DNA of 64,000 nt from Panopea generosa (lineage: Eukaryota; Mollusca; Bivalvia; Adapedonta; Hiatellidae), in contig CM055895.1 in NCBI GenBank assembly GCA_029582155.1, forward strand, positions 23,308,745-23,372,744, in the 5' to 3' direction. The notes beneath the pieces were generated by a model. The model did no database searches and had not been told where the DNA came from. It saw nothing but the letters and a program-made list of their open reading frames with translations. Positions 25,501 through 34,562 of this stretch are shown piece after piece. Numbering within the stretch: the first letter of the stretch is position 1; every line of letters starts with the position of its first letter. The translations under genes and the position numbers were made by a program.

Positions 25501-25524
25501 CGCTACTAAAAGTTTTAACCCCAT
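19481..25524 (-). CDS. Small cysteine-rich single-pass membrane protein, complete, 4 exons
   Basis: Predicted coding exons on the - strand are 25524-25444, 21598-21565, 20279-20169 and 19578-19481. They total 324 bases, or 107 residues plus TGA. All three introns are GT-AG with good polypyrimidine acceptors and gtaagc/gtatgt/gtaagt donors, and phases 0, 1 and 1 match. The protein has a signal peptide (MGLKLLVAITFLTCFVY) and a roughly 50-residue ectodomain with Cys spacing C-x4-C-x5-CC-x5-CCC-x10-C. Then come a membrane helix (SVLLLVIVILAAACAIGY) and a short tail (CCYRKRRNRYVQM). It should be a type I surface or endomembrane protein. The order Cys pairs, WW, helix, CC, basic cluster recalls WBP1/VOPP1, but the PPxY-rich tail of that family is absent, so this is only a resemblance. 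Not recognised as a named family. Untranslated 5' exons, if any, are not identified. Confidence 0.74.
20169..20279 (-). CDS. Small membrane protein exon 3 (cysteine-rich)
   Basis: Encodes NEQCCKKRKDCCCQESAAGW, then SFHCSESSTTSFSTPW. The acceptor is ctatatttcag and the donor gtaagt. Of the three open readings, this one was chosen because only it joins in phase to exons 2 and 4. Confidence 0.74.
20368..20384 (+). repeat. Poly-G tract
   Basis: A run of 17 G followed by atgggg lies in an intron of the small membrane-protein gene. It could form a quadruplex and may be an assembly-sensitive spot. Confidence 0.85.
20626..20995. repeat. 35-bp minisatellite, about 10 copies, intronic
   Basis: The unit contains gataactcatcttatacac, gtgcccagtca and gggga. 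Some units carry an extra partial copy (gataactcaggga), giving an irregular compound pattern. It sits in intron 2 of the small membrane-protein gene. Confidence 0.93.
21565..21598 (-). CDS. Small membrane protein exon 2 (34-base micro-exon)
   Basis: Encodes NPPKCGQTQCL after acceptor gctatttctctccag and before donor gtatgt. It takes phase 0 from exon 1 and leaves phase 1. Its two Cys residues extend the cysteine motif of exon 3. Confidence 0.7.
22456..22821 (+). pseudogene. BIR-domain (IAP-type) relic
   Basis: The frame contains QAKAEFYYTCLYDNVTCFCC followed by DLEMHKWDIP. This matches the middle of a baculovirus IAP repeat: A-x-AGFYYTG-x2-D-x-V-x-CFxC-x3-L-x2-W. The distal zinc ligands (the E-H of the DPWxEH stretch and the last Cys) are missing, as is the N-terminal R-x2-SF motif, so it cannot form a complete BIR fold. 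After the core the frame turns acidic and lysine-rich. BIR genes are strongly expanded in bivalves. It lies on the opposite strand inside an intron, with no obvious partner exons. A truncated duplicate is the best explanation; a lone exon of a diverged IAP gene is the alternative. Confidence 0.62.
22983..23286 (-). mobile_element. tRNA-derived SINE (family B)
   Basis: The tRNA-like head is at the right on the - strand (complement of ggattcgaactcacgacc and cgactgagctaatcgggcc). The body contains the complement of ggatcctggaaggttaacc-type sequence, and the tail reads ggcataa...gcgctaaatattcaatcaat reversed. It ends in (TGAT)n at 22985-23006. Relatives are at 26548 and 55753. Confidence 0.85.
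24294..24450. repeat. 31-bp tandem repeat, about 5 copies
   Basis: The unit contains ttttggtaaagcgatga and tagtgacactgcta. Copies differ at one to three positions. Intronic. Confidence 0.9.
24573..24753 (+). mobile_element. tRNA-derived SINE (family C), diverged
   Basis: The head reads tagaatggtagtgtaaagga, with a decayed B box (ggttatattccccgctcgac). The body has aagaagcggactcgagagcg and the tail agtaaataagtataaacta. It is related to the copy at 27560. Confidence 0.68.
25444..25524 (-). CDS. Small membrane protein exon 1 (signal peptide)
   Basis: Starts at ATG (25524-25522) and encodes MGLKLLVAITFLTCFVYMDD, then YIVSRQD, ending in phase 0 at donor gtaagc. It has a Lys near the N-terminus and a hydrophobic core of about 13 residues, as in a secretory signal. 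The link to exon 2 across 3.8 kb rests on phase and on the fit of a signal exon to a secreted Cys-rich domain, so it is the least certain join. Confidence 0.65.
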
Positions 25525-26547
25525 CACCGTCGTCTCAAATACTACAACCGTTTGCTAACGCTGTCGTTTTTACAATGATATGGTATTTGAGATTGTGACT
25601 CAATCTTTCGCAAGTTTGGAAACTTCCTCTTTCTCGGACACAGTTTTGATAAGAGTTCACTTTTAACTTTATTTCTGATCATTTATATATCAACGTGTTG
25701 TAAATGTGAAATAAAATGGTCACAGTCTGTGCGCAGACCTTTTTTTATTTTAATGGACACGACTCTTGTAAACGACGTATATGACAGAAAGTGTAACGAA
25801 TATTTATTGGTATCAGTGCAAACCGGCATGATACCCTTTAAAGGAGTATATCAGGGGGGAAAAAACGCTAAAATGCCTTAAGAAATTAAGTTATAGCAAG
25901 TATCTCATTATCATTAATCAACAAAATTGTTTGGTACATCAAATCAATCAAAACTTGACAAAATCGATATTTAAATCGAAGTGGTACACTTGAAACGAAA
26001 TCTCTCCATTCTAAAATAAACAGCTTGATGACCTTTACATCGTATTCTGACTCTTTCCAAGATGAAACAATTTTTACTAAGTGTAAACCTGTATAACGGA
26101 TCAAATTGAAATTAAAATGAAATCATGTGACTCATTTAATATGTCACAAAATATGTGGCAATTTTAAGCGGGAAATCTATTTTAGTCTCAACTAGGTGCG
26201 TAGCCTAAGTTAGAAAATTCCTTTTCAATATATTAGTTTGGCATGTATAAATACATATCCTTTTTGCCATAAGGGGTCAGTGAGTATATAAAGGTACGCT
26301 ATAGTGGATAAAAACTGTTTTAGCCAATTTTAATTTTTTGAAAAATCCTGATATGTTCCCTTTAAACAAGTTTATATAAATTGGTGTTGTTTAAACATTT
26401 TTATTCATGCTTTCAAAACTAACGTGACGTCACTACTTGTATAAAAATGTTAATACTTTCTTGATATGATCTCAGTAATATTTGGCACTTAAAATCTTCA
26501 TATCGTTATACGCCCACACATTTTAACTTTGCCACCTTTCCCTTTAA
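25525..26547. other. Upstream region of the small membrane-protein gene
   Basis: AT-rich DNA that should hold the promoter of the - strand gene. No TATA-type element or repeat could be assigned. Confidence 0.45.
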
Positions 26548-26830
26548 GCGGGGTCTGTTAGCTCAGTCAGTAGGGCATCTGACTAGCAATCCAAATCAAA
26601 CTGGGAGTAACTCACAGTCACTTTATCCAGGGGCCGTGAGTTCGAATCCCTACCCGACCACAGACTCTGTGATGGTTGCGTCTCATTGTCATTCGTCTCT
26701 CAGTTACTTACGGATAAATGTGTGTATTCGAGTACTGGTTAACCTTCCAGGATCCCAGGTTAAGAGTGGTAAGGTTAATTGATCGTCTGTTAGAGCTCGA
26801 TGCGATAAAATGGTACTAAATATTTAAACA
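26548..26830 (+). mobile_element. tRNA-derived SINE (family B)
   Basis: The head reads ctgttagctcagtcagtagg, the B box gagttcgaatccc, the body ctggttaaccttccagga and the tail gatcgtctgttagagctcg. Compared with the copy at 55753 it has about 39 extra bases inside the tRNA-like head, between gactag and tatccagg. Confidence 0.85.
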
Positions 26831-27559
26831 AACAAATTGTCCATTTAAACTAAGACACGGTTTGCCGAAGTGTTTTATAAAACACCTGTGTATTTTACCT
26901 GACGATACACCTGTAACACATTAGAGAGCTATAGTGTTATAACTTTGTGATTTAACATTTTTCAAATACTATGGTAAATAAGAACATTCCGCATGAAATG
27001 CGGTTGTTAACTGTAGGCGTTTCGTATATCAAGTAACATTAATTGAATAACATTACATAGCTTCCAATGTTAACTGGTTTATATATCCATATCCTATTGA
27101 ATGTTCAGTTTGTAGTTATGGTCTTCGTTATATACGTAGGTATATTCTTAATATTGACTATCCGACAGGCACGGAGAGTCGCCAGTTTAATTCATGATAG
27201 GATGACGTTTTATTGTCAACACGTTACATGATATGTATGGCATCCGTTTATATTGTTGGGGAGATATCTCAGAAACTCGGAAATATTTTCGACTGTTCTA
27301 GAGTTGAACCCAATACCTTAGCGTTAAACAATCTTAAGACAGATCCCTGATGAGCTTCTCTTACTATTAGAATTATTACTTTTGCTTGCACGTGTGTTAG
27401 TGTTCCTTTATTTTAACTACATGTCTGTTTTTTAGCTATTCGTGTTCAAGCCATCGATGTTCTGCTGTATCATTTATGATTTATTCAATTTAATTCAACA
27501 CTCTGTCTCGAAAAGACTGTTACACAGTACGGCAACGCTGCTAACAACTTTGAGTAAAC
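26831..27559. other. Intergenic stretch, nothing recognised
   Basis: AT-rich DNA between two SINEs with no coding signal or repeat seen. Confidence 0.45.
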
Positions 27560-27756
27560 GCAGGGCGATAGTGTAGTGGATATAGTGTTGACTGTTCATA
27601 TTAGATGTTTACGGGTTCGATTCCAAGCTCGACCCGTTCCATCTTAAAATAACAACACTCAGTACTGGTTCAACCTAGGAAGCGGACCCGAGAGCGGTTC
27701 ATATAAGCTCAGAGCATTCTTTGCAATCGCTATAAAATAAATTGGTAAAATCTAAA
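27560..27756 (+). mobile_element. tRNA-derived SINE (family C)
   Basis: The A-box-like region is gcgatagtgtagtggata and the B box gggttcgattcc, followed by aactggttcaacc-type sequence, gaagcggacccgagagcg and ctataaaataaattgg. It is immediately followed by an (AAT)n tract and then a headless family A SINE. Confidence 0.78.
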
Positions 27757-27774
27757 TTGAGTAAGGTAAGTTGT

Positions 27775-27794
27775 AACAATAATAATAACAATAA

Positions 27795-27867
<73 letters not shown>
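27775..27867. repeat. (AAT)n microsatellite
   Basis: About 30 trinucleotide units with a few interruptions. Both strands give meaningless poly-Asn or poly-Leu frames. Confidence 0.95.
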
Positions 27868-27870
<3 letters not shown>

Positions 27871-28021
27871 CTGCCACGGCTATATGTGCTGTTCTTGAGC
27901 AAGAAACCTTTTTTCCACATATGCTTAGTACTGATTCTACCCAGGAAGTCTTCCAGCGTGATTTGCCAAAGTTTTAAGAACTTGTTTCACAATCGAAGTA
28001 AAATAAATAAGTTTAAACTAA
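27868..28021 (+). mobile_element. SINE family A, head missing
   Basis: Begins at gccacggctatatgtgctg, continues with cttgagcaagaaac, cttccagcgtgatttgcc and gaacttgtttcacaatcg, and ends in aataagtttaaact. The tRNA-like head is absent and the (AAT)n tract abuts the break. Confidence 0.83.
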
Positions 28022-29208
28022 CTGTATTGAATGTTTCAATATGTGTGGAGTGATATGGTTATTCTATTGATTTTAAATAGTGTTTAAAGGCGACGTGCTA
28101 GCAGACTTCATATAAACTCATATACAAATATACTGTAATCATCAATCAATTAAAGTAAAGTAATACAATATTTGGTAGAAGAGATGGCACATCAGTTCAA
28201 TGTCCGCTATGAATTTTTATGTTTAAGAAATATTCAATTTAACTAATATTTACCTAACTGGTGGTCATTTTCATTTCGAGATAAATTACTGAACTTTTAT
28301 AAAGTGTCATAAATTATATAGAAAGAGATTGTTAACTTAGTGAATTATCATTTTTGTTTCGTTGAGTAGTGAAATTTAATTGATAAAGTTTACTGAAAAC
28401 ATCACTTGGGCCGATAACTAAGTGATCTAAATCTGCTTCTACTCTAATAATTATATAGTTTTTTCGGCCAATATCTGGTTTTGGTTTAATAATTTCATTC
28501 TAAGCTATGATCTGCCAAATTTTCCATTAGTTATATGTCCTCAAAATAACACTTAATCAACATTTCTCAAAAATTAGAACAAGATTAATTTAAATTGTGT
28601 ACGTATTCTGTTGTCATCACACGACCGTGTTTGAGATCTCCGTTTTTGACACAAAACTACGTTTTAATCAATGTCCGTTCTATTCTTCCGTGACCGATGG
28701 TCCAAGTCTAAGTTAACTGAACAAAAGTGTGCCAGTTACTTGCGGAAAAAACGGTAGCTCTACTCAGATTCATCCTGAGGTATTCACCCACCTATAAAAC
28801 TGCTTATATCTTATATATGTGTTGAAAATGGCGTTATACCACATTAAAATATAATAATGATAAAAATAACTCAAACAACCATTATCCGATTGTTTTCAAA
28901 GTTGTGCACCAGATTGCATTTCACAAAACCTTGTTTATGATACCGTTGAGTCGACTTTTTCATGAACTGCTCTCAATTTTATATTTTATAAATGTCTGTT
29001 TAATCATTCAACATACAATGTGATTATTTTCTGTGTTCCATACAAGGTTGCTAAATTCGGGATCTTGCATGAGTTATCCCCCTTTTTAAACCTAACATTG
29101 TGTCTTAATCAACGTTAACTCAATAATTTGGACAAAAATAGTCATATTGGCCACAAGGTGGTGTCTGTCATTATCCCATGTGTGTACAATTAATAAAATC
29201 AAGCGTAA
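28022..29208. other. Intergenic stretch, nothing recognised
   Basis: AT-rich DNA without recognised genes or repeats. Confidence 0.45.
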
Positions 29209-32200
29209 TATCCGGCAGTTCTTGTTGCATCAAGCGTACTGGCCGGCAGTTCTTGTTGCATCAAGCGTACTGCCCGGCAGTTCTTGTTGCAGCAAGCGTA
29301 ATGCCCGGCAGTTCTTGTTGCAGCAAGCGTAATGCCCAGCAGTTCTTGTTGAATCAAGCGTACTTACGCCCGGCAATACAGTCCTTGTTGCAGCAAGCGT
29401 ACTGCCCGGAAGTTCTTGTTGCATCAAGCGTACTGCGTACTGCCCGGCAATACTTGTTGCATCAAGCGTACTTCCAGGTAGTTCTTGTTGCATCAAGTGT
29501 ACTGTTCGACAGTTCTTGTTGCAGCAAGCGTAATGCCCGGCAGTTCTTGTTGAATCAAGCGTACTGCCTTGCATTTCTTGTTGCATCAAGCGTACTGCCC
29601 GGCAGTTTTTGTTCCAGCAAGCGTACTTCGCGATTGTTCTTGTTGCATCAAGCGTACTTCCCGGCAGTTCTTGTTGCATCAAGCGTACTGTTCGGCAGTT
29701 CTTGTTGCATCAAGCGTAATGCCCGGCAGTTCTTGTTGAATCAAGCGTACTGCCTGGCAGTTCTTGTTGCAGCAAGAGTACTGCCCGGCATTTCTTGTTG
29801 CATCAAGCGTAATGCCCGGCAGTTCTTGTTGCATCCAGCTTACTGCCCGGCAGTTCTTGTTGCATCAAGCGTAATACCCGGCAGTTCTTGTTGCATCAAG
29901 CTGACTGCCCGGCAGTTCTTGTTGCAGCAAGCGTACTGCCCGGCAGTTCTTGTTGAATCAAGCGTAATGCCCGGCAGTTCTTGTTCCATTAAGCATACTG
30001 CCCGGCAGTTCTTGATCCAGCAAGCGTACTGTCCGGCAGTTCTTGTTGAATCAAGCGTAATGCCCGGCAGTTCTTGTTCAATTAAGCATACTGCCCGGCA
30101 GTTCTTGATCCAGCAAGCGTACTGTCCGGCAGTTCTTGTTGCATCAAACGTACTGCCCGGCAGTACTTGTTGCATCAAGCGGAATGCCCGAAAGTTCTTG
30201 TTGTTGACAGCAAGTGTACTGTCCGGCAGTTCTTGTTGCATCAAGCGTACTGCCCGGCAGTTCTTGTTGAATCAAACGTACTGCCCGCAGTTCTTGTTGA
30301 ATCAAACGTACTGCCCGGCAGTACTTGTTGCATCAAGCGGAATGCCAAAAAGTTCTTGTTCCAGCAAGTGTACTGTCCAACAGTTCTTGTTGCATCAAGC
30401 GTTCTGCCCGGCAGTTCTTGTTCCAGCAAGCGTACTGTCCGCGATATTTGTTCCATCAAGCGTACTGTCCGGCAGTTCTTGTTCCAGCAAGCGTACTGTC
30501 CGGCAGTTCTTGTTGCATCAAGCGTACTGCCCGGCAGATATTGTTGCATCAAGCGTACTGTCCGGCAGATCTTGTTGCATCAAGCGTACTGTCCGGCAGT
30601 TATTGTTCCAGCAAGCGTACTGTCCGGCAGATCTTGTTGCATCAAGCGTACTGCCCGGCAGTTCTTGTTCCAACAAGCGTACTGTCCGCGATTCTTGTTG
30701 CTTCAAGCGTACTGCCCGGCAGATCTTGTTCCAGCAAGCGGAATGTCCTGGAGTTCTTGTTGCATCAAGCGTACTGTCCGGCAGTTCTTGTTCCAGCAAG
30801 CGGACTGTCCGGCAGTTCTTGTTCCAGCAAGCGTACTGTCCGGCAGTTCTTGTTGCATCAAGCGTACTGCCTGGAAGTTCTTGTTCCAGCAAGCGTATTG
30901 CCCGGCAGTTATTGTTGCATCAAGCGTACTGTCCGCAGTTCTTGTTGCAGCAAGCTTAATACCCGGTAGTTCTTGTTGCATCAAGCTGACTGCCCGTCAG
31001 TTCTTGTTGCAGCAAGCGTACTGCCCGGCAGTTCTTGTTGAATCAAGCTGACTGCCCGACAGTTCTTGTTGAATCAAGCGTAATGCCCGGCAGTTCTTGT
31101 TCCATTAAGCATACTGCCCGGCAGTTCTTGATCCAGTAAGCGTACTGTCCGGCAGTTCTTGATGCATCAAACGTACTGCCCGCAGTTCTTGTTGAATCAA
31201 ACGTACTGCCCGGCAGTACTTGTTGCATCAAGCGTACTGCCCGTCAGTCCTTGTTGCATCAAGCGGAATGCCCGAAAGTTCTTGTTCCAGCAAGTGTACT
31301 GTCCGGCAGTTCTTGTTGCATCAAGCGTACTTCCCGGCAGTTCTTGTTCCAGCAAGCGTACTGTCCGCGATATTTGTTCCATCAAGCGTACTGTCCGGCA
31401 GTTATTGTTCCAGCAAGCGTACTGTCCGGCAGTTCTTGTTGCATCAAGCGTACTGCCCGGCAGATCTTGTTGCAGCAAGCGTACTGTCCGGCAGATCTTG
31501 TTGCATCAAGCGTATTGTCCGGCAATTATTGTTCCAGCAAGCGTACTGTCCGGCAGTTCTTGTTGCATCAAGCGTACTGCCCGGCAGATCTTGTTGCAGC
31601 AAGCGTACTGTCCGGCAGATCTTGTTGCATCAAGCATACTGTCCGGCAATTATTGTTCCAGCAAGCGTACTGTCCGGCAGATCTTGTTGCATCAAGCGTA
31701 CTGACCGGCAGTTCTTGTTCCAACAAGCGTACTGTCCGCGATTCATGTTGCTTCAAGCGTACTGCCCGACAGATCTTGTTCCAGCAAGCGGACTGTCCGG
31801 GAGTTCTTATTGCATCAAGCGTACTGCCCGTCAGTTCTTGTTGCATCAAGCGGAATGCCCGAAAGTTCTTGTTCCAGCAAGTGTACTGTCCGGCAGTTCT
31901 TGTTGCATCAAGCGTACTTCCCGGCAGTTCTTGTTCCAGCAAGCGTACTGTCCGGCAGTTCTTGTTGCATCAAGCGTACTGCCAGGAAGTTCTTGTTCCA
32001 GCAAGCGTACTGCCCGGCAGTTATTGTTGCATCAAGCGTACTGTCCGGCAGTTCTTGTTGCAGCAAGCGTACTGCCCGGCAGTTATTGTTGCATCAAGCG
32101 TACTGTCCGGCAGTTCTTGTTGCATCAAGCGTACTGCCCGGCAGTTCTTGTTGCATCAAGCGTACTGCCCGGAAGTTCTTGTTCCAGCAAGCGTACTGCC

Positions 32201-32512
32201 CGGCAGTTATTGTTGCATCAAGCGTACTGTCCGGCAGTTCTTGTTGCAGCAAGCGTACTGCCCGGCAGCTCTTGTTGCATCAAGCGTACTGTCCGCAGTT
32301 CTTGTCGCATCAAACGTACTGCCCGGCAGTTCTAGTTGCATCAAGCGTACTGTCCGCAGTTCTTGTTGCAGCAAGCGTACTGCCTGGCAGTTGTTGTTGC
32401 ATCAAGCGTACTGCCCGGCAGTTCTTGTTCCAGCAAGCGTACTGTTGCATCAAGCGTACTGCCCGGCAGTTTTAGTTGCATCAAGCGTACTGTCCGCAGT
32501 TCTTGTTGCATA
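29209..32512. repeat. 31-bp minisatellite, about 105 copies
   Basis: The unit contains caagcgtactgcccggcag and ttcttgttgcat. The triplet before caagcg varies (gcat, ccag, gcag, gaat), as does gcccgg/gtccgg; these variants are interleaved and form repeated blocks. Three units equal 31 codons, so long frames stay open on both strands (593 codons on the + strand from 29178). They encode only recycled SSCCIKR/RQFLLHQAY motifs in shifting registers. The array ends about 700 bases past the 3' end of the B-box gene. Confidence 0.96.
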
Positions 32513-33199
32513 AGTAGTATTCGACAAACCTTTAAAACATGTGTTCGAATTGAAGAAATTATAAATCTGGTTCGAGTTCCATCAACAGTATCTAAGTACA
32601 TATTTAAAACTTAAATTATGCAGAAATGCTTACCGACTTCATTGAAACAATTTAAAATCAAAAAGTAACATTTTAAGTATTCAGTTTATATTTAGTTATG
32701 CAGATTTAGGTGAAACTCAACTCATATATTTGTGTGAATCCCTAGCTTATTTGAACTTTGACCTCTTGTTGTGGCTTGGCTAGTACATGAGTGTATCCGT
32801 TTGTTTCTCACCATTGCCGAATATCTAAATGATACAACGGAAAGAAACACGTTGAAACATTTGCTACCAATTTATTTAACTTCCGCGTGATGTGTCAGGT
32901 TAATTGAAAGGTGAAAGCGAGATGTGTCAGGTTAATTGAAAAGTAAACTGGGAATGTCAAAATTGATATACATGGAGATAACACCAGTAACAACAACAAC
33001 AACAACAATAACAACAACAGCATTAACTTTATTGAATAATATTTGTGAGCATTAATTAAATCACAAATGTCGTGATTAATATTTTATATAAAGATAAATA
33101 AATAAAGTATAACCATGTTCTGTTTTTGTAACAATACTAGCATGTCATGAGGATTGTTTGTCTGTATTTTCATTATCACATTAATCTGATGTTTTATTT
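32513..33199. other. 3' flank of the B-box gene
   Basis: Contains a 37-bp direct duplication at about 32886-32945 (gatgtgtcaggttaattgaa) and an (AAC)n tract at 32990-33020. On the - strand AATAAA (33198-33193) lies just after the stop codon. The real poly(A) site is not determined. Confidence 0.55.
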
Positions 33200-34562
33200 T
33201 TACATGTCAAACACTTTAATGAGATTAGTATTGTTCATAGTAACAATGAGTCTCGAGTTGGCTCCGTCGCAGCAAAGTGATTTTGGCTTCTTTACTCCAT
33301 CTGCCTCACCCAACACAACACCCAGCTTACGTCCATCACGGCTAATCTGGATGATGTTGCCGGACTCGTATCCACAGACAAGAATGTCATCCTTATTCCC
33401 CACACATACTCCGTATGCTCCTGTCAGGTCTGGGTCAGTGAACTGTGCCAGCTTGTTACCATGGATATCCAGGGTTATCAGCCCATTCTTATAATCTGCT
33501 ATGTGTATCTTTGTCTGGTCTCTACTGACGGTAATATGCTGGGGATTATAGAACATTTCCTGATCTGTTGTTTGATCCTGCTCTATATTCTTCTGTAGTG
33601 TACCTGACATGTTGTACACCTTTACTGCCCGAGTGCTATTGAAAGAATCGTCACATGATACAAACAGCTGGTTGTTTGCATAAGCAACTCCCTTACAATA
33701 GTCATACTTACATTGTACTCTGAATGACCTTGTCAGCGTAAGCTTATCTTCCACAGATACAAACTGAATTTTCTGATGACTGAATAATGTTACAGCAACT
33801 TCCTGTGGACCAGTTGCACACACTGCCAATGGTGGCTCAAGCAGATCACAGTAATCTCTCACTTGATATGATCCGCCTAGTCTCTTCAGTCTCTTATTGG
33901 TAAAGTCCACTACCAGGACAGTTCCATTGTCTAACATGCAGGACCCATTTATGTCACATGTGAGTTTGTCAGTACCACACTTCATGTCAAACTCTCCGTA
34001 TAGAGAAGCAGATAAAACCTGGTCGCCATCTAGGAACTCTCCCAATGACTTTTGGTTCTTCATAAAGCTGTCAACATTTGAATTTAATCTGAATTGTAGT
34101 GCTCTGTCATAGGCGGATGATTTCATTTCATGTAGAAGTTTTTTTCCTGCAGTTTCACTTTGCTTTCCAGATTTGACAAAGACGAAAATTTGAGACGCGT
34201 TGGCAGCATAAGCCGTTTCCAGTTTCTTTCTTTTCGTTTCCATGGATATCAGCATTTCTTCCAAACATTTGATATCAGCATTTATCTGATTTTGGAATTT
34301 CATATACTTGGCCTGTAGTTCATCCGTAGCCATCTTTTCAAGCTCATCAAGTCGCTTCATCACTCTCTTCCTGAAATCCTTTATCTGGGCCAGGATTGTT
34401 GTCTTGTCTGATTCAAGTGATTTCAATTCGTCCTGCCTTATGGTTTTGATCTTGCTTATTTTAAGTTCAATATCCTGTATGCTTGATTTGACATCTTTAA
34501 ACTCTTTACTTTTTAGAATCCCAACTGCCGCGGTTGGTAAATATTCCATACCTTCACATAAT
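33200..34562 (-). CDS. TRIM-like gene exon 2 (coiled coil and propeller)
   Basis: The exon begins LCEGMEYLPTAAVGILKSKE and ends at NTNLIKVFDM with TAA. An internal Met at 34549 looks like a start but lies 13 bases inside the exon. The upstream LCEG continues B-box 2 from exon 1. Confidence 0.92.

Noticed and set aside
27742-28053. Asn-rich frame and its Leu-rich antisense
   Set aside because: Translation of the (AAT)n microsatellite; the same reasoning removes the poly-Ser, Thr and Leu frames at 62401-62842 and the Ala/Val frames at 56314-56613.
29178-30959. 593-codon open frame on the + strand and similar frames to 32513
   Set aside because: It runs through a 31-bp minisatellite whose units lack stops in most registers. 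The peptide is the unit translated in three cycling phases, and the opposite strand is equally open.
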